Origin: Chloroflexi bacterium 54-19
Lineage (GTDB): Bacteria > Chloroflexota > Chloroflexia > Chloroheliales > Chloroheliaceae
DNA length: 64,000 nucleotides
NCBI GenBank assembly: GCA_001898225.1
Contig: MKTJ01000042.1
Span: 21,445-85,444 of the forward strand
Direction of reading: 5' to 3'
The notes under the pieces were generated by a model, which was not told where the DNA came from, did no database searches, and worked only from the letters and a program-made list of their open reading frames with translations. Shown piece after piece: positions 17,672 to 26,692 of the stretch; the stretch's first letter is position 1, and every line of letters starts with the position of its first letter. The position numbers were made by a program, and so were the translations under genes.

Positions 17672-19231
17672 CTCTTTTAACAGGAGCAGGGCGCGGCGGG
17701 CTTCATCGCGTTCGTCCCAGGGCAATTTTCCTTCCGCCACGATAATACTGCCTTCGTGACCTTTCCCCAGCAGCAGCACCGTGTCGCCGGGCCGGGCCTG
17801 GCGCATCACTTCTTCCAGGGCGGCGCGTCGGTCGGCAATTTTTAGAAAATCGCGCTTCTCCTGCCAGCCATGCGCTTCGGCCCCGGCAGCAATCTGGTCA
17901 ATAATCAGGTTTTCGTCTTCCAGGCGGGGGTCTTCATTGGTGAAAATGGCGAAGTCGGCCAGTTTCGCGGCGATACTTCCCTGGATAGGCCGTTTTGCTA
18001 CATCCCGCTCCCCGGCGCTGCCAAATACCGTTATCAGGCGGCCCGGGGTAACCGGGCGCAGGGTTTTCAAGACCTGCTCAATAGAATCGGGGTTGTGTGC
18101 ATAATCTACGATAACCGCAAAGGGTTGCCCCTCGTCAATCTTTTCCATGCGGCCCGAAACTCCCTGGACCGCTTCGAGGGCTTTCCTGGCGTTTTCAAGT
18201 GGGACACCTTGCGAAATTCCTACCGTCAGGGCGGCCAGGCTGTTGTAAATGTTAAACTCACCTGGCAGGTTCAAATGCAGACGAACCTCACCTATCGGGG
18301 TCCGGGCGGTATATTCCAGGCTGGTCGCGTCGGCTTTTATATCCACCGCCTGCACGTCGGCGGGCGCGTGGATGCTGTAGGTCAGCACCCGGAGCGGCTG
18401 GTCCTTCTCTTTGGCTGCCGTTTCGGCCCTTTCTCGGAAATACCCGGCGTTGGGGTCGTCCACGTTCAGGACCACCGTCTTGGGATTTTTCAGGAAGGGT
18501 TTGGGTGATTCCTCGAAAAGGGCCTCGGCCAGGATGCCTTTGTCGGCCCGGTATTGCTCGAAGGTGCCGTGAAAATCGAGGTGTTCGTGGGTGATATTGG
18601 TAAAAACCGCCACGTCATAGGCGCAGTCGAGCAATTTACGCAGGGCCAGACCGTGCGAACTGCTTTCCAGGACGCAGTAGTCCACTTTTTCGCGGGCCAT
18701 TTCGGCCAGGAGTTGCTGAATTTCGACCGCTTCGGGAGTCGTCTGGCGGGTTTCGTTAGCCCAGCGGCGTGTACCAACCTTAAAATCGACCGTACCAATC
18801 AGCCCGGTGCTGTGGGGGCCGGCCTCTAAAACCTCGCTGGTCAGAAAACTGGTGGTGGTTTTGCCCTTGGTCCCGGTGATGCCGACCACGCCAAGGTGGC
18901 GAGCCGGGTAGCCGTAGAAGGCCGCCGCCAGGTGGGCCAGGGCGGCCCGTTCGTCCGCTACCCATACGACATTCTGGCCGTTATAGGCCGGGCTATCTAT
19001 AAAAACTTCCAGTTTGGCGCGGTCCTTACCGACCAGGGCCACGGCTCCTTTGGTGGCGGCATCGGCCAGGAAGTTGTGGCCGTCGGTGTGAAAACCAACA
19101 ACTGCCACAAAGAGAACGCCCGGCCCGGCGTCTTTAGATGAATAAAGTATTCCGCTTACCGGGGCATCGGGGTTCCCCTGGGCCAGGATTTCTTTGTCGG
19201 ATAAAGCCGTTAAAAGGGCGGCCAGTTGCAA
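17660..19231 (-). CDS. murE: UDP-MurNAc-tripeptide synthetase MurE
   Basis: The 523-residue Mur ligase has the three usual domains: the uridine-binding N-domain, the ATP-binding centre with GITGTKGKTTTS, and the C-domain with DYAHNPDSIEQVL, FGSAGERDVAKRP and GKGHEG. It adds the third amino acid of the stem peptide. The substrate motif, normally DNPR in diaminopimelate-adding enzymes, reads NEDPR here, so the added amino acid is uncertain. The start is TTG 19231 with GGAAGG upstream. The last three codons (Arg-Ser-Gln) and TAG lie inside repeat element A. Confidence 0.93.
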   Translation of the reverse strand: MQLAALLTALSDKEILAQGNPDAPVSGILYSSKDAGPGVLFVAVVGFHTDGHNFLADAATKGAVALVGKDRAKLEVFIDSPAYNGQNVVWVADERAALAHLAAAFYGYPARHLGVVGITGTKGKTTTSFLTSEVLEAGPHSTGLIGTVDFKVGTRRWANETRQTTPEAVEIQQLLAEMAREKVDYCVLESSSHGLALRKLLDCAYDVAVFTNITHEHLDFHGTFEQYRADKGILAEALFEESPKPFLKNPKTVVLNVDDPNAGYFRERAETAAKEKDQPLRVLTYSIHAPADVQAVDIKADATSLEYTARTPIGEVRLHLNLPGEFNIYNSLAALTVGISQGVPLENARKALEAVQGVSGRMEKIDEGQPFAVIVDYAHNPDSIEQVLKTLRPVTPGRLITVFGSAGERDVAKRPIQGSIAAKLADFAIFTNEDPRLEDENLIIDQIAAGAEAHGWQEKRDFLKIADRRAALEEVMRQARPGDTVLLLGKGHEGSIIVAEGKLPWDERDEARRALLLLKERSQ

Positions 19232-19248
19232 TAGGATACCTTCCTTTT

Positions 19249-19407
19249 CAGTTTTTAGTGATTAGTTTTTAGTGTTTAGTAGTCGGGAATATAGTCTTGC
19301 ATTAATATTTTGCCCTTATAAAAAGGTCAGTTCTGACTTTAAGTGAAAAGCCCGACTTTGCCCGAAATTTACTAAAAACTAAACACTGACAACTAAAAAC
19401 TATCACT
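19249..19407. repeat. Inverted-repeat element B between an unknown gene and murE
   Basis: The left arm (19249-19287, AGTGATTAGTTTTTAGTG) and right arm (19371-19407, whose reverse complement starts AGTGATAGTTTTTAGT) are inverted copies. At 159 bp it nearly equals element A. One end abuts the TAG stop of the 19409 gene and the other the murE ribosome-binding site, so it fills nearly the whole gap. Confidence 0.75.
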
Positions 19408-19408
19408 T

Positions 19409-20332
19409 CTAAAAATACCCGGCGATTTTGACGGTCGGGTTGGGCGCGTCAAGTTGAGGATACTTGGTCGCCAGGTAGGTCAACAGACTTTCGTTAGGGT
19501 CGAGTTCATCCCCAAAGCTGAGGTTATTCTGGACGGTCGGTTCGCCCGGCGGCACGTTGTCCTTTGGGATTTCGGTGCGCTGGAAAGAAATGCGCTGCCA
19601 GGGAGCCTTTTGTTTGGGGTCGGCTACGAACTCACGGACCGTTACCCGGCCCGTCACTCCACCGGGGAGCGAGGGCACTATGTCAAAACGGCGGTCGTGT
19701 CGCAAGCTTTCTTCCATCGGGTATTCGCCCAGACGCCGGGCGAAAGCCTGGAAAGCGGCGGCCTCGGCTTCTTTCTCCGCTGTCGGGAACTTATAGTCAA
19801 AGCGGGTGCCATTGTAATCTACCGCGACGCTATTAATCCGGTTGTTCAGAACGTCATCCACGACCTTGTCCCAACTTGCGCCCTGGGGGTCTACCGAGTG
19901 GTAGACGCTCCGTTTGGGAAGAGAGGCATAATCTTTGTAAAGTTCGGCGTCAACCTCGCGTTCGTAACCCTCGGACAATTCGTAATCCTCGCGACCCTTG
20001 GGGGACAGGTTGCGCCAGGTGGGGGCTTCGGGCGGCACGACAACGTAATAGACCTCTGACATATCCTGCGGCAAAAAGACCAGGGCGGTCAGGTCGTCTG
20101 GCTTTTGCAGAAGCCGTTTTGTCAGCAGAAGATACTCCGACCAGTGATAGTCGAACCGCAAAATCCAGGGGTCGGAAAAGGTCTGGGTATAATCGGTCCG
20201 GCAGGCAATCACAAAATCCCCCAGTTGGGTGCCACGTTGGGGGTTAATCAGGAGCCGGTTCTCGTCTTCCGGCTTCATCAGCGCCAGGGGTGGCAGTTTG
20301 TTTTTGTCTTTCTGTCCGCGAGCGAAAGCCAT
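19409..20332 (-). CDS. Protein of unknown function
   Basis: This 307-residue protein is predicted to be soluble, rich in charged and aromatic residues, with no signal peptide or membrane segment. Phrases such as QLGDFVIACRTDYTQTFSDPWILRFDYHW and the C-terminal TVKIAGYF give no family match that I recognise. ATG 20332 has AAAGGAAAC before it. It lies between a PaaI-type thioesterase and murE on the same strand, separated from both by repeat elements. Any cell-wall link is guesswork. Confidence 0.75.
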   Translation of the reverse strand: MAFARGQKDKNKLPPLALMKPEDENRLLINPQRGTQLGDFVIACRTDYTQTFSDPWILRFDYHWSEYLLLTKRLLQKPDDLTALVFLPQDMSEVYYVVVPPEAPTWRNLSPKGREDYELSEGYEREVDAELYKDYASLPKRSVYHSVDPQGASWDKVVDDVLNNRINSVAVDYNGTRFDYKFPTAEKEAEAAAFQAFARRLGEYPMEESLRHDRRFDIVPSLPGGVTGRVTVREFVADPKQKAPWQRISFQRTEIPKDNVPPGEPTVQNNLSFGDELDPNESLLTYLATKYPQLDAPNPTVKIAGYF

Positions 20333-20431
20333 TTTTGTTTCCTTTCCTGCTGTAACGTTTTCGAGCTAGGCTCGGTCCGACCACTTTTGCCTAGTGTAAC
20401 ATTTTTTGTTTACCGGAACAATCCAGGAATT

Positions 20432-20506
20432 AGTAGTCAGAGGTCAGTATTATTCCAGGAGACAAGCCCCAATTTACTGACTACTGGCTACTAACTACTG
20501 ACTACT
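20432..20506. repeat. Inverted-repeat element C downstream of the PaaI gene
   Basis: The left arm AGTAGTCAGAGGTCAGTA (20432-20449) and right arm (20475-20506; reverse complement begins AGTAGTCAGTAGTTAGTAG) face each other across ~25 bp. The right arm enters the PaaI gene and supplies its final codons and stop. Confidence 0.7.
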
Positions 20507-21013
20507 TTTCCCCGGACTGAAAATAATACAGGTCGTGGTGCCGTGAGCATAGAGCTTGCCCTGGGCGTCAACCAGGCGGGCTTCGGCGGTCGCGACCTGC
20601 CTGCCGGCATGGATGACCTTCCCTTCGCAGTGCAACAGGCCGGTCTGGGCGGTAATACCCCGGACAAGATTGACGTGCAGTTCCAGGGTGGAATAGCCGG
20701 TCCCGGCAGGTAGGGTGGTATGGATGGCGCAGCCCAGGGCCGAGTCGAGCAGGGTCGCGGCCAACCCTCCATGGACGATTCCAATCGGGTTATAGTGATA
20801 TTCCGCCGGGACAATCTCGAAGACGGCCCGGCCAAATTCGACTTCCGCCAGGCGGAAACCCATCGTAGCCGCGATAGGGGGCGGTGGAAATTCTCCGGCC
20901 AGCAGTTTTTGCATGTATTCGAGGCCCGATAGACTCCGGCCCGCCTGGGCAGCGCTCATAGGGTCGGACCAGGTGTAAGTCCGGGACCGGGTTAAATCAT
21001 TCGGGTCGTCCAT
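20495..21013 (-). CDS. PaaI family hotdog-fold thioesterase
   Basis: The 172-residue protein has the PaaI-type hotdog core: YNPIGIVHGGLAATLLDSALG carries the H-G-G of the active-site loop and the acidic residue on the long helix. It probably hydrolyses aryl- or acyl-CoA thioesters in the cytoplasm, working as a homotetramer. AGGGGGAT precedes ATG 21013. The C-terminal Ser-Ser-Gln and the TAG stop come from repeat element C, so the native end may have been replaced. Confidence 0.9.
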   Translation of the reverse strand: MDDPNDLTRSRTYTWSDPMSAAQAGRSLSGLEYMQKLLAGEFPPPPIAATMGFRLAEVEFGRAVFEIVPAEYHYNPIGIVHGGLAATLLDSALGCAIHTTLPAGTGYSTLELHVNLVRGITAQTGLLHCEGKVIHAGRQVATAEARLVDAQGKLYAHGTTTCIIFSPGKSSQ

Positions 21014-21253
21014 TGTGTATCCCCCTATCCTTTTTAAGTTGCCTGGGCCTATAAAGAAAATCTATTACCTATCTCTGGTTCATAATCCTCTTATATCAGC
21101 CTCGTCAATAGGATTTTTACAGGTGATATTCAGTTTAGAAAGGGGAACAAAGTCTTGCTCCCTTGCGTATGAATAATATTAGAGGGAATATTAGCAAAGA
21201 AGCTAAAATGCAGCTTAAGCTCAAAGATTCACCCTTGGAAAGAGTCCGGCATT

Positions 21254-21940
21254 ATGGAGAGCATTATTCAAATCCTGAGTGACCCGAACGTAGCGTATTT
21301 GCTACTGGCCCTGGGCGTGCTGGGTTTATTGGCGGAACTTTTTCACCCCGGTACAATTATAGCCGGGGTAGCCGGGACGATTGCCCTTATTCTCGGCCTG
21401 GTCGGGCTCGGCCACCTCCCCTTTAGCTGGGGCGGGCTGGCTTTGCTGGCCCTCGCTGCCGGGCTTTTTACCTTCGAACTCTCGACCGGTATGAGCGGGA
21501 TACTAGCGGTCGCGGCCCTGGTGGCCTTCGTGATTGGTTCGTTCACCCTCTTTCAGACCCCCGCTTCCGGCCTGAATGCTGTCGTAGTCAACCCCTTCTT
21601 AATCGGTTTTGTCACATTGGTAATGGCCGGGTTCGGCTTCTATATTTTCAAAGTAGTCCGCAATTCCCGTCACGCCCCGGTTCGGAGCGGCCTCGAAGGT
21701 TTGCGGAACAGCCCCGCCGAAGCGATTACCCGGCTTAACCCCAAAGGTAAGGTCAAAGTTCAGGGTGAGGTCTGGACCGCCGAGGTCGACCCCATACCGG
21801 GTCTGGAAATGATCCCGGTCGAGGCGGGCCAGCCGGTCGAAGTAACAGGCCTGGACGGGGTGGTCTTAAAGGTGCGCGGCAAACCGGGGGAAGGGCTGGA
21901 AGATGGCGAATGGAGCCAGACCGGGTGGAGCAAGCCCTGA
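21254..21940 (+). CDS. NfeD-family membrane protein
   Basis: The 228-residue protein has four to five membrane helices (VAYLLLALGVLGLLAELFHPG, then TIALILGLVGLG and others) and a C-terminal OB-fold domain (about 155-215: GKVKVQGEVWTAEVDP), the NfeD layout without the N-terminal ClpP-like protease. NfeD proteins partner SPFH/stomatin proteins in membrane microdomains. The SPFH gene follows 89 bases downstream on the same strand, which supports this. A stretch of about 240 bp upstream holds no recognisable gene. Confidence 0.92.
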   Translation: MESIIQILSDPNVAYLLLALGVLGLLAELFHPGTIIAGVAGTIALILGLVGLGHLPFSWGGLALLALAAGLFTFELSTGMSGILAVAALVAFVIGSFTLFQTPASGLNAVVVNPFLIGFVTLVMAGFGFYIFKVVRNSRHAPVRSGLEGLRNSPAEAITRLNPKGKVKVQGEVWTAEVDPIPGLEMIPVEAGQPVEVTGLDGVVLKVRGKPGEGLEDGEWSQTGWSKP

Positions 21941-22029
21941 TTACTAATAATTTCAAATTACCTTTAATCGTGTAACCCTGCGACCTGGAACGAAAGACGA
22001 AGCGGTTCTTTTAGTAGAAAAGGTGTAGT

Positions 22030-23184
22030 ATGCAAAATTTTTTCACGACCGGCGGACCCTGGATCATTGCAGCAATTATTATAGCGGTCTTGCTCGGCAT
22101 CATTATTTCGGCCTTCCGGGTGCTCCCCGATTTCCAACGGATGGTAGTCTTCCGGTTGGGGCGCTGTATCGGGGCCAAAGGGCCCGGCCTGGTCTTCCTA
22201 CTGCCTTTCGTGGATAAAGGGGTGCGGGTAGACTTGCGCGAAACCTGGTTCGAAGTCCAGCCTCAGACCTGTATTACCGAGGATAACGCCACCGTTTCGA
22301 TTGACTTCCTGATTTACATGAAGGTCGTGGACGCTATTCCGAGTGTGGTCCAGGTGGTAGACTACCGGGGCGCGGCCCGCGGTATCGCTATCACAACCCT
22401 GCGGGCTATCGTCGGTGACATGGTGTTGGACGATGTCCTGGCGAAACGCGATAACATCAACGAAATTATGCGCGGCAAACTGGACGAAGCGACCTCGCGC
22501 TGGGGTATTAAAGTGACCGCCGTCGAAATCCGCGAGATTATCCCGCCGCGTGACATCCTCGAATCCATGACCAAGCAGATGTCGGCAGAACGGACCCGGC
22601 GCGCCCTGGTACTGGAAGCTGACGGCCAGGCCGAAGCGGCTATCAAGCGGGCCGAAGGCAATCGCCAGGCTACGATTTTACAGGCCCAGGCGGGCCGGGA
22701 AGCCACCATCCTGCAAGCCCAGGCTACCCGCGAGGCCGCGATTATGCAGGCCGAAGGTTACGCGTTGGCCCTGGATAAAGTTTACCAGGTCGCTAATCAC
22801 GTGGATGGCCGGACCATGAATTTGCAGTATCTCGAAACCCTCAAGACGCTGGGCCAGAGCCAGTCGACCAAGTGGATTATGCCGCTCGAACTGACCAGCC
22901 TTGTCCAGCCGTTCCAGGCGATGGTCCAGGCAGCAGGGCAGGCCAGCGGTACACCACTTCCGGCTTCAAACGGCAACGGCAGCCACCCGGTGACGGTTTC
23001 GCAAGGTCCGATGCCTTCTCAGCCGGTGACCTCCACCCCGGCTGTGCCGCCTATGCCCGCCTCGCCGATGTCCGGTCAGGTCCGCCCGGCGGCCAGTTCC
23101 AACCCGGCCCAGGGCGCGAATTTCCAGCCGCCCCAGCCCAGGCCAAACGGGAACAGCAATTTCGTCCCGCCCATCACCCAGTAA
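22030..23184 (+). CDS. SPFH/Band 7 (slipin/stomatin-like) protein
   Basis: The 384-residue protein has one N-terminal membrane helix (IIAAIIIAVLLGIIISAF), an SPFH domain (about 30-190: FQRMVVFRLGRCIGAKGPGL, EIREIIPPRDI), an Ala/Glu/Arg coiled-coil with repeated GREATILQAQA units (about 195-245), and a disordered Pro/Ser/Asn-rich tail. It forms oligomeric membrane scaffolds. It makes the classic pair with the NfeD gene upstream. Its coding region is followed by a terminator. Confidence 0.94.
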   Translation: MQNFFTTGGPWIIAAIIIAVLLGIIISAFRVLPDFQRMVVFRLGRCIGAKGPGLVFLLPFVDKGVRVDLRETWFEVQPQTCITEDNATVSIDFLIYMKVVDAIPSVVQVVDYRGAARGIAITTLRAIVGDMVLDDVLAKRDNINEIMRGKLDEATSRWGIKVTAVEIREIIPPRDILESMTKQMSAERTRRALVLEADGQAEAAIKRAEGNRQATILQAQAGREATILQAQATREAAIMQAEGYALALDKVYQVANHVDGRTMNLQYLETLKTLGQSQSTKWIMPLELTSLVQPFQAMVQAAGQASGTPLPASNGNGSHPVTVSQGPMPSQPVTSTPAVPPMPASPMSGQVRPAASSNPAQGANFQPPQPRPNGNSNFVPPITQ

Positions 23185-23224
23185 CCAGGGATGGGGTTGA
23201 GCCTGAATTGACCTGACAGAAAAG

Positions 23225-23257
23225 AAAGCGTTCTGGGATTTCCCAGGGCGCTTTTTT
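23225..23257 (+). terminator. Intrinsic terminator of the NfeD-SPFH operon
   Basis: AAAGCGTTCTGGGA and TCCCAGGGCGCTTT pair with two G-T wobbles, followed by T6. Confidence 0.85.
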
Positions 23258-23276
23258 AGTTTATAATCGCTTTCCT

Positions 23277-24596
23277 ATGAAAAACGACTATAAAACCCCC
23301 GGCGATGCCGCCGCGAAGGCCCGGCCTGACCCGGCTATGCCCGCGCCCAGGACCAGCGCCGGGTATCTCGAATTGCTCAAAAATAACCCGAACTTCCGCT
23401 TTTTCTGGTCGGCCCAGCTGATTTCCGCCGCCGGAGACTGGTTTAATAACGTGGCCCTGCTGGGATTGGTGCTGCAACTGACCGCCAGCGGATTTGCCAG
23501 TGGCATGGTCTTACTTACCACCAGCCTGCCCTATTTCTTGCTCATTCCGATAACCGGACCGATTGTAGACCGTTTCAGCCGCAAACAGGTGATGTTGCTG
23601 GCGAACCTGGCGGGAGCGGTCCTGGCCCTGTCTTTCCTGCTGGTGCGGGATAGCAGTTTAATCTGGCTGCTTTTTGTCGGGAATATCCTGCTGGTCAGTT
23701 CGGCGGCCTTTTTCAACCCGGCTTCTTCAGCCATCGTGCCGAATATTGTCAGCAAGCGCGAACTCTACCCCGCCAACGCCCTTTCCGGGGCCACCTGGGG
23801 GATTATGGTGATGGTGGGGAGCGGCCTGGGTGGACTGGTTTCGGTCGTCTTTGGCCGGGATATAGTTTTTATCCTCAACTCGCTCACTTTCCTCCTGGCA
23901 AGCTTTTTAATCTGGTGCATCAAGGTGCCGCCAAAAAGTGGCGAGGCTCCCGAGATAAGCTCGTCCGGCTACTGGGAGAATTTCACGGCAGGGCTGGCTT
24001 ACCTGGGGCAGCATCACCGGGTTATTAGCCTGGTCTCTCTAAAATCGGGTTGGAACGCGGCGGGTGGTGTCCTGGTGTTGTTGAGTATCTTTGGGGACCA
24101 GATTTTTCACGCCGGGGATGGCGGTATCGGTCTGCTTTACGCCGGGCGCGGATTTGGGGCCTTGCTCGGACCGTTTCTCATCAAGCCCTTAGCCGGGAAC
24201 GACCCTAACAGGATGCGCGGGGTGGTAGTGTTGGGTTTTGTCTTCCAGGCGGTCGGCTACACTATCTTTGCCGGGTCGGTCGGGGTCGGGCTCTGGCTGG
24301 CTTTCTTCTCTTTGATACTGGCTCATCTTGGCGGCGGTATCAACTGGACCGCCTCGGCCCTTCTGTTGCAAGAGGTCGTGCCCGACCACTACCGGGGAAG
24401 AGTCTTTGCGATAGATTTAGGGATTTCTTCGCTCACGCAGGCCATTTCGACCTTACTCTGGAGCGTGGCCCTGGAAATAAAAGTTGACCCGGTCTGGCTG
24501 GCGCTGGCCGGGGCGGTGGTCTGGTTGGCTTTTGGGTTAGGCTGGGGCGCCTGGACCCGGCATATGTCTTTGCAACCGGAGCCGGACGCGGCCTGA
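23277..24596 (+). CDS. Major facilitator superfamily transporter
   Basis: The 439-residue protein has about 12 helices. NFRFFWSAQLISAAGDWFNNVALLGLVLQL opens helix 1 and the cytoplasmic 2-3 loop is GPIVDRFSRKQVML. It resembles the MFS group (DHA3/enterobactin-exporter-like) that pumps macrolides or other small molecules. The substrate is unknown. It starts 20 bases after the terminator of the previous operon. A GC-rich terminator lies at 24631. Confidence 0.9.
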   Translation: MKNDYKTPGDAAAKARPDPAMPAPRTSAGYLELLKNNPNFRFFWSAQLISAAGDWFNNVALLGLVLQLTASGFASGMVLLTTSLPYFLLIPITGPIVDRFSRKQVMLLANLAGAVLALSFLLVRDSSLIWLLFVGNILLVSSAAFFNPASSAIVPNIVSKRELYPANALSGATWGIMVMVGSGLGGLVSVVFGRDIVFILNSLTFLLASFLIWCIKVPPKSGEAPEISSSGYWENFTAGLAYLGQHHRVISLVSLKSGWNAAGGVLVLLSIFGDQIFHAGDGGIGLLYAGRGFGALLGPFLIKPLAGNDPNRMRGVVVLGFVFQAVGYTIFAGSVGVGLWLAFFSLILAHLGGGINWTASALLLQEVVPDHYRGRVFAIDLGISSLTQAISTLLWSVALEIKVDPVWLALAGAVVWLAFGLGWGAWTRHMSLQPEPDAA

Positions 24597-24630
24597 GTGT
24601 AAATAGTTGCCCGGCAAGAAGGGTAGTTAG

Positions 24631-24664
24631 GGGCGGGATAGCGAAAATTACCCCGCCCTTTTAT
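24631..24664. terminator. Intrinsic terminator between convergent genes
   Basis: GGGCGGG (24631-24637) pairs with CCCGCCC around a 14-nt loop, followed by TTTTATAT. Confidence 0.75.
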
Positions 24665-24672
24665 ATGGCAAT

Positions 24673-24930
24673 TTACCAGTGATTTGGCCTGGCAGCCGGT
24701 TTAATGGGAGCATCTAGGTCGTCCAGGGTGGAGGAACGGCGTTTTTTTCCCAGTGGAATCCAGCGCCGAGGACTGAGGATGACAAAGGTATCCCGCAAGA
24801 CAGTCCGGCTCCACCGGGGATTGTTCTCGCGGTTATCCAGGTCGCGGTTGAGCCGCTCGACCGAATCGGCCAGGTCGGCGGTCCCCTCGGCCAGGTAGTC
24901 AACTACCCTGGTTAACACCGGTTTAGCCAT
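24673..24930 (-). CDS. Small charged protein of unknown function
   Basis: An 85-residue protein with an N-terminal amphipathic helix (VVDYLAEGTADLADSVERLNRDL) and a basic centre (SPRRWIPLGKKRRSS). AGGAGGAGAAAT directly before ATG 24930 is an excellent ribosome-binding site and is the main reason to accept it. It lies downstream of the FMN-binding stress-protein gene on the same strand. No family recognised. Confidence 0.65.
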   Translation of the reverse strand: MAKPVLTRVVDYLAEGTADLADSVERLNRDLDNRENNPRWSRTVLRDTFVILSPRRWIPLGKKRRSSTLDDLDAPIKPAARPNHW

Positions 24931-24972
24931 ATTTCTCCTCCTCTTTCTCCTCTAATCAAATCGCTTTAAGGC

Positions 24973-25473
24973 TTACAGGCTTAACTTCTCATTTTCGCCA
25001 ATGTCGGGGCGCTTTCCGGTCAGGACGGCCTTGGCAAAACCGACCAGGTTAACCATGGTGCTGGAAGGGGCATCCCAGTATTCGGCGGCTTCTACCCTGA
25101 CCCTTAAAAGCACCAGGTCGGGGTCATCTAACCCTTTGGGGAACCAGGCTTTGATAAAAGGGTTCCACAGTTCTTTTGCTTTGGCCTTATCGTCAATAAG
25201 TTCGGCCCGCCCGGAAACCGAGACATAGCGGTTATCGTCCGGCGCGGCATAGCTAACATTAACGTGCTGGTCGTGCTGAATTTCGGTGATTTTACCGGAG
25301 CTTTTGGCGGTGAAAAACCATAAGTCGCCATCGAACTCGGTCTGTTGGGTGCCCATCGGGCGGCTACGTAAGGTGCCGTCGGTCTCGCTAGTGGTGAGCA
25401 TAGCGATTTTTATATCTTTTATCAACTCACGCAGTTTTGTAACACTGTCCTGGGGTTTTTTGTCTTCAGCCAT
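24973..25473 (-). CDS. Pyridoxamine 5'-phosphate oxidase-like (general stress protein 26) protein
   Basis: The 166-residue protein has a split-barrel flavin-binding fold: IKIAMLTTSETDGTLRSRPMG, DLWFFTAKSSGKITEI and VNVSYAAPDDNRYVSVSGRA. These are hallmarks of the GSP26/PNPOx-like group, which binds FMN or F420. The substrate is unknown; the group is often linked to oxidative or general stress. GTGAGGTTATA upstream of ATG 25473 chooses that start over one 16 codons earlier. Confidence 0.88.
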   Translation of the reverse strand: MAEDKKPQDSVTKLRELIKDIKIAMLTTSETDGTLRSRPMGTQQTEFDGDLWFFTAKSSGKITEIQHDQHVNVSYAAPDDNRYVSVSGRAELIDDKAKAKELWNPFIKAWFPKGLDDPDLVLLRVRVEAAEYWDAPSSTMVNLVGFAKAVLTGKRPDIGENEKLSL

Positions 25474-25688
25474 TATAACCTCACTTTGCTTACTTTTTAA
25501 AGCTTGTTTCCAAATTTCCACTACCAGAAGTCATAGCATAAGAAAGTCCAAAAGAGGTTATCTTCCCTTTTTCTTCCGGCTTTGCTCACTCTTCCCCCTG
25601 TAATTGCCGATTTTCCAAAATGAGCTAAAATTGGTCCGTATATTTAGCGGGCTGCGAAAAATCTTTTGGAACAAGGAGTGGAAAATTT

Positions 25689-26675
25689 ATGGGTGCCATA
25701 ACCGATGTACCGGGCGTGAAGGTAGGACAGGCCGAGGACGCTGTCGCTTTAACCGGGGTGACGGTCGTCATATTCCCGGACGGCGCAGTGGCCGGGGTGG
25801 ATGTGCGCGGGGCCTCGCCCGGAACGCGGGAGACCGACCTGCTCGACCCGGCCAACACGGTCCAGAAGATTAACGCAATCGCCCTGTGCGGTGGGAGCGC
25901 CTTTGGCCTGGCCGCTGCCACCGGGGTCGTCCGGTATTTGCGCGAACAGGGCCAGGGCTTCGAGACACCTTACGGCAAAGTACCCATTGTCCCGGCGGCG
26001 GTCATTTACGACCTGGGGGTGGGCCAGCCTGATGTTTATCCCGACGACATCATGGGTTACCAGGCCAGCCGGTTGGCCGGGAGCAGCGTGACCGAGGGCA
26101 ACGCCGGGGCCGGGGCGGGCGCTTCCATCGGGAAAGTCCTGGGAAGTAGTGGCTCAATGAAAAGCGGTATCGGGACCAGTTCGGCCACCCTGAACCTGGC
26201 GGTACCGGGCTTACCACCGGCCCGCTTTACGGTGGGTGTGCTGGTAGTTACTAATGCTTTCGGGGATGTTTACCTGGGCGAACAGGTGCTGGCCGGGGCG
26301 CGGCTCTCAGTTGGCGGTTTCGTCAATACGAGTTATTTGCTGCGGGAAGGGGTCTCCCAACCACCCGCCACCGGGACCAATACGACTCTGGCGGTAATCG
26401 CCACTGATGCGCCTTTGACTAAGGCCGGGACTACCCGGTTAGCCACAATGGCTCACGATGGCCTCGCCCGCGCCATTCGCCCGGTCCATACTATGTTCGA
26501 TGGCGACACCATTTTTGCCGTTTCTACCGGCGGTTTACCCGCCTCTTCGGACCCCGACGCCCTGCTCGTTACGGCCCTGGGCAGCCTGGCGGCGGACCTG
26601 CTGGTCGAAGCGGTCCAGCGGAGCGTGACCACTGCCACAACCGCCGGAGGTATCCCGGCCTTGGCAACGGTCTAG
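25689..26675 (+). CDS. P1 family peptidase (DmpA/NylC-like Ntn hydrolase)
   Basis: The 328-residue protein opens with ITDVPGVKVGQAED and contains CGGSAFGLAAATGV and EGNAGAGAGASIGK, typical of the DmpA/NylC family. These proteins cleave themselves to expose an N-terminal nucleophile. Here the expected site is TGTN/TTLAVIATDAPLTK, so T232 after N231 should be the nucleophile, as in NylC nylon-oligomer hydrolase rather than the Gly-Ser of DmpA. It probably acts on small amide or beta-aminopeptide substrates. AAGGAG precedes the ATG. Confidence 0.9.
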   Translation: MGAITDVPGVKVGQAEDAVALTGVTVVIFPDGAVAGVDVRGASPGTRETDLLDPANTVQKINAIALCGGSAFGLAAATGVVRYLREQGQGFETPYGKVPIVPAAVIYDLGVGQPDVYPDDIMGYQASRLAGSSVTEGNAGAGAGASIGKVLGSSGSMKSGIGTSSATLNLAVPGLPPARFTVGVLVVTNAFGDVYLGEQVLAGARLSVGGFVNTSYLLREGVSQPPATGTNTTLAVIATDAPLTKAGTTRLATMAHDGLARAIRPVHTMFDGDTIFAVSTGGLPASSDPDALLVTALGSLAADLLVEAVQRSVTTATTAGGIPALATV

Positions 26676-26692
26676 GGGTAAATCGCAGAAAT

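Noticed and set aside
17511..20506. Repeated AGTCAG words as a CRISPR array
   Set aside because: Arms are inverted and imperfect, there are no evenly spaced unique spacers, and no cas genes are present.
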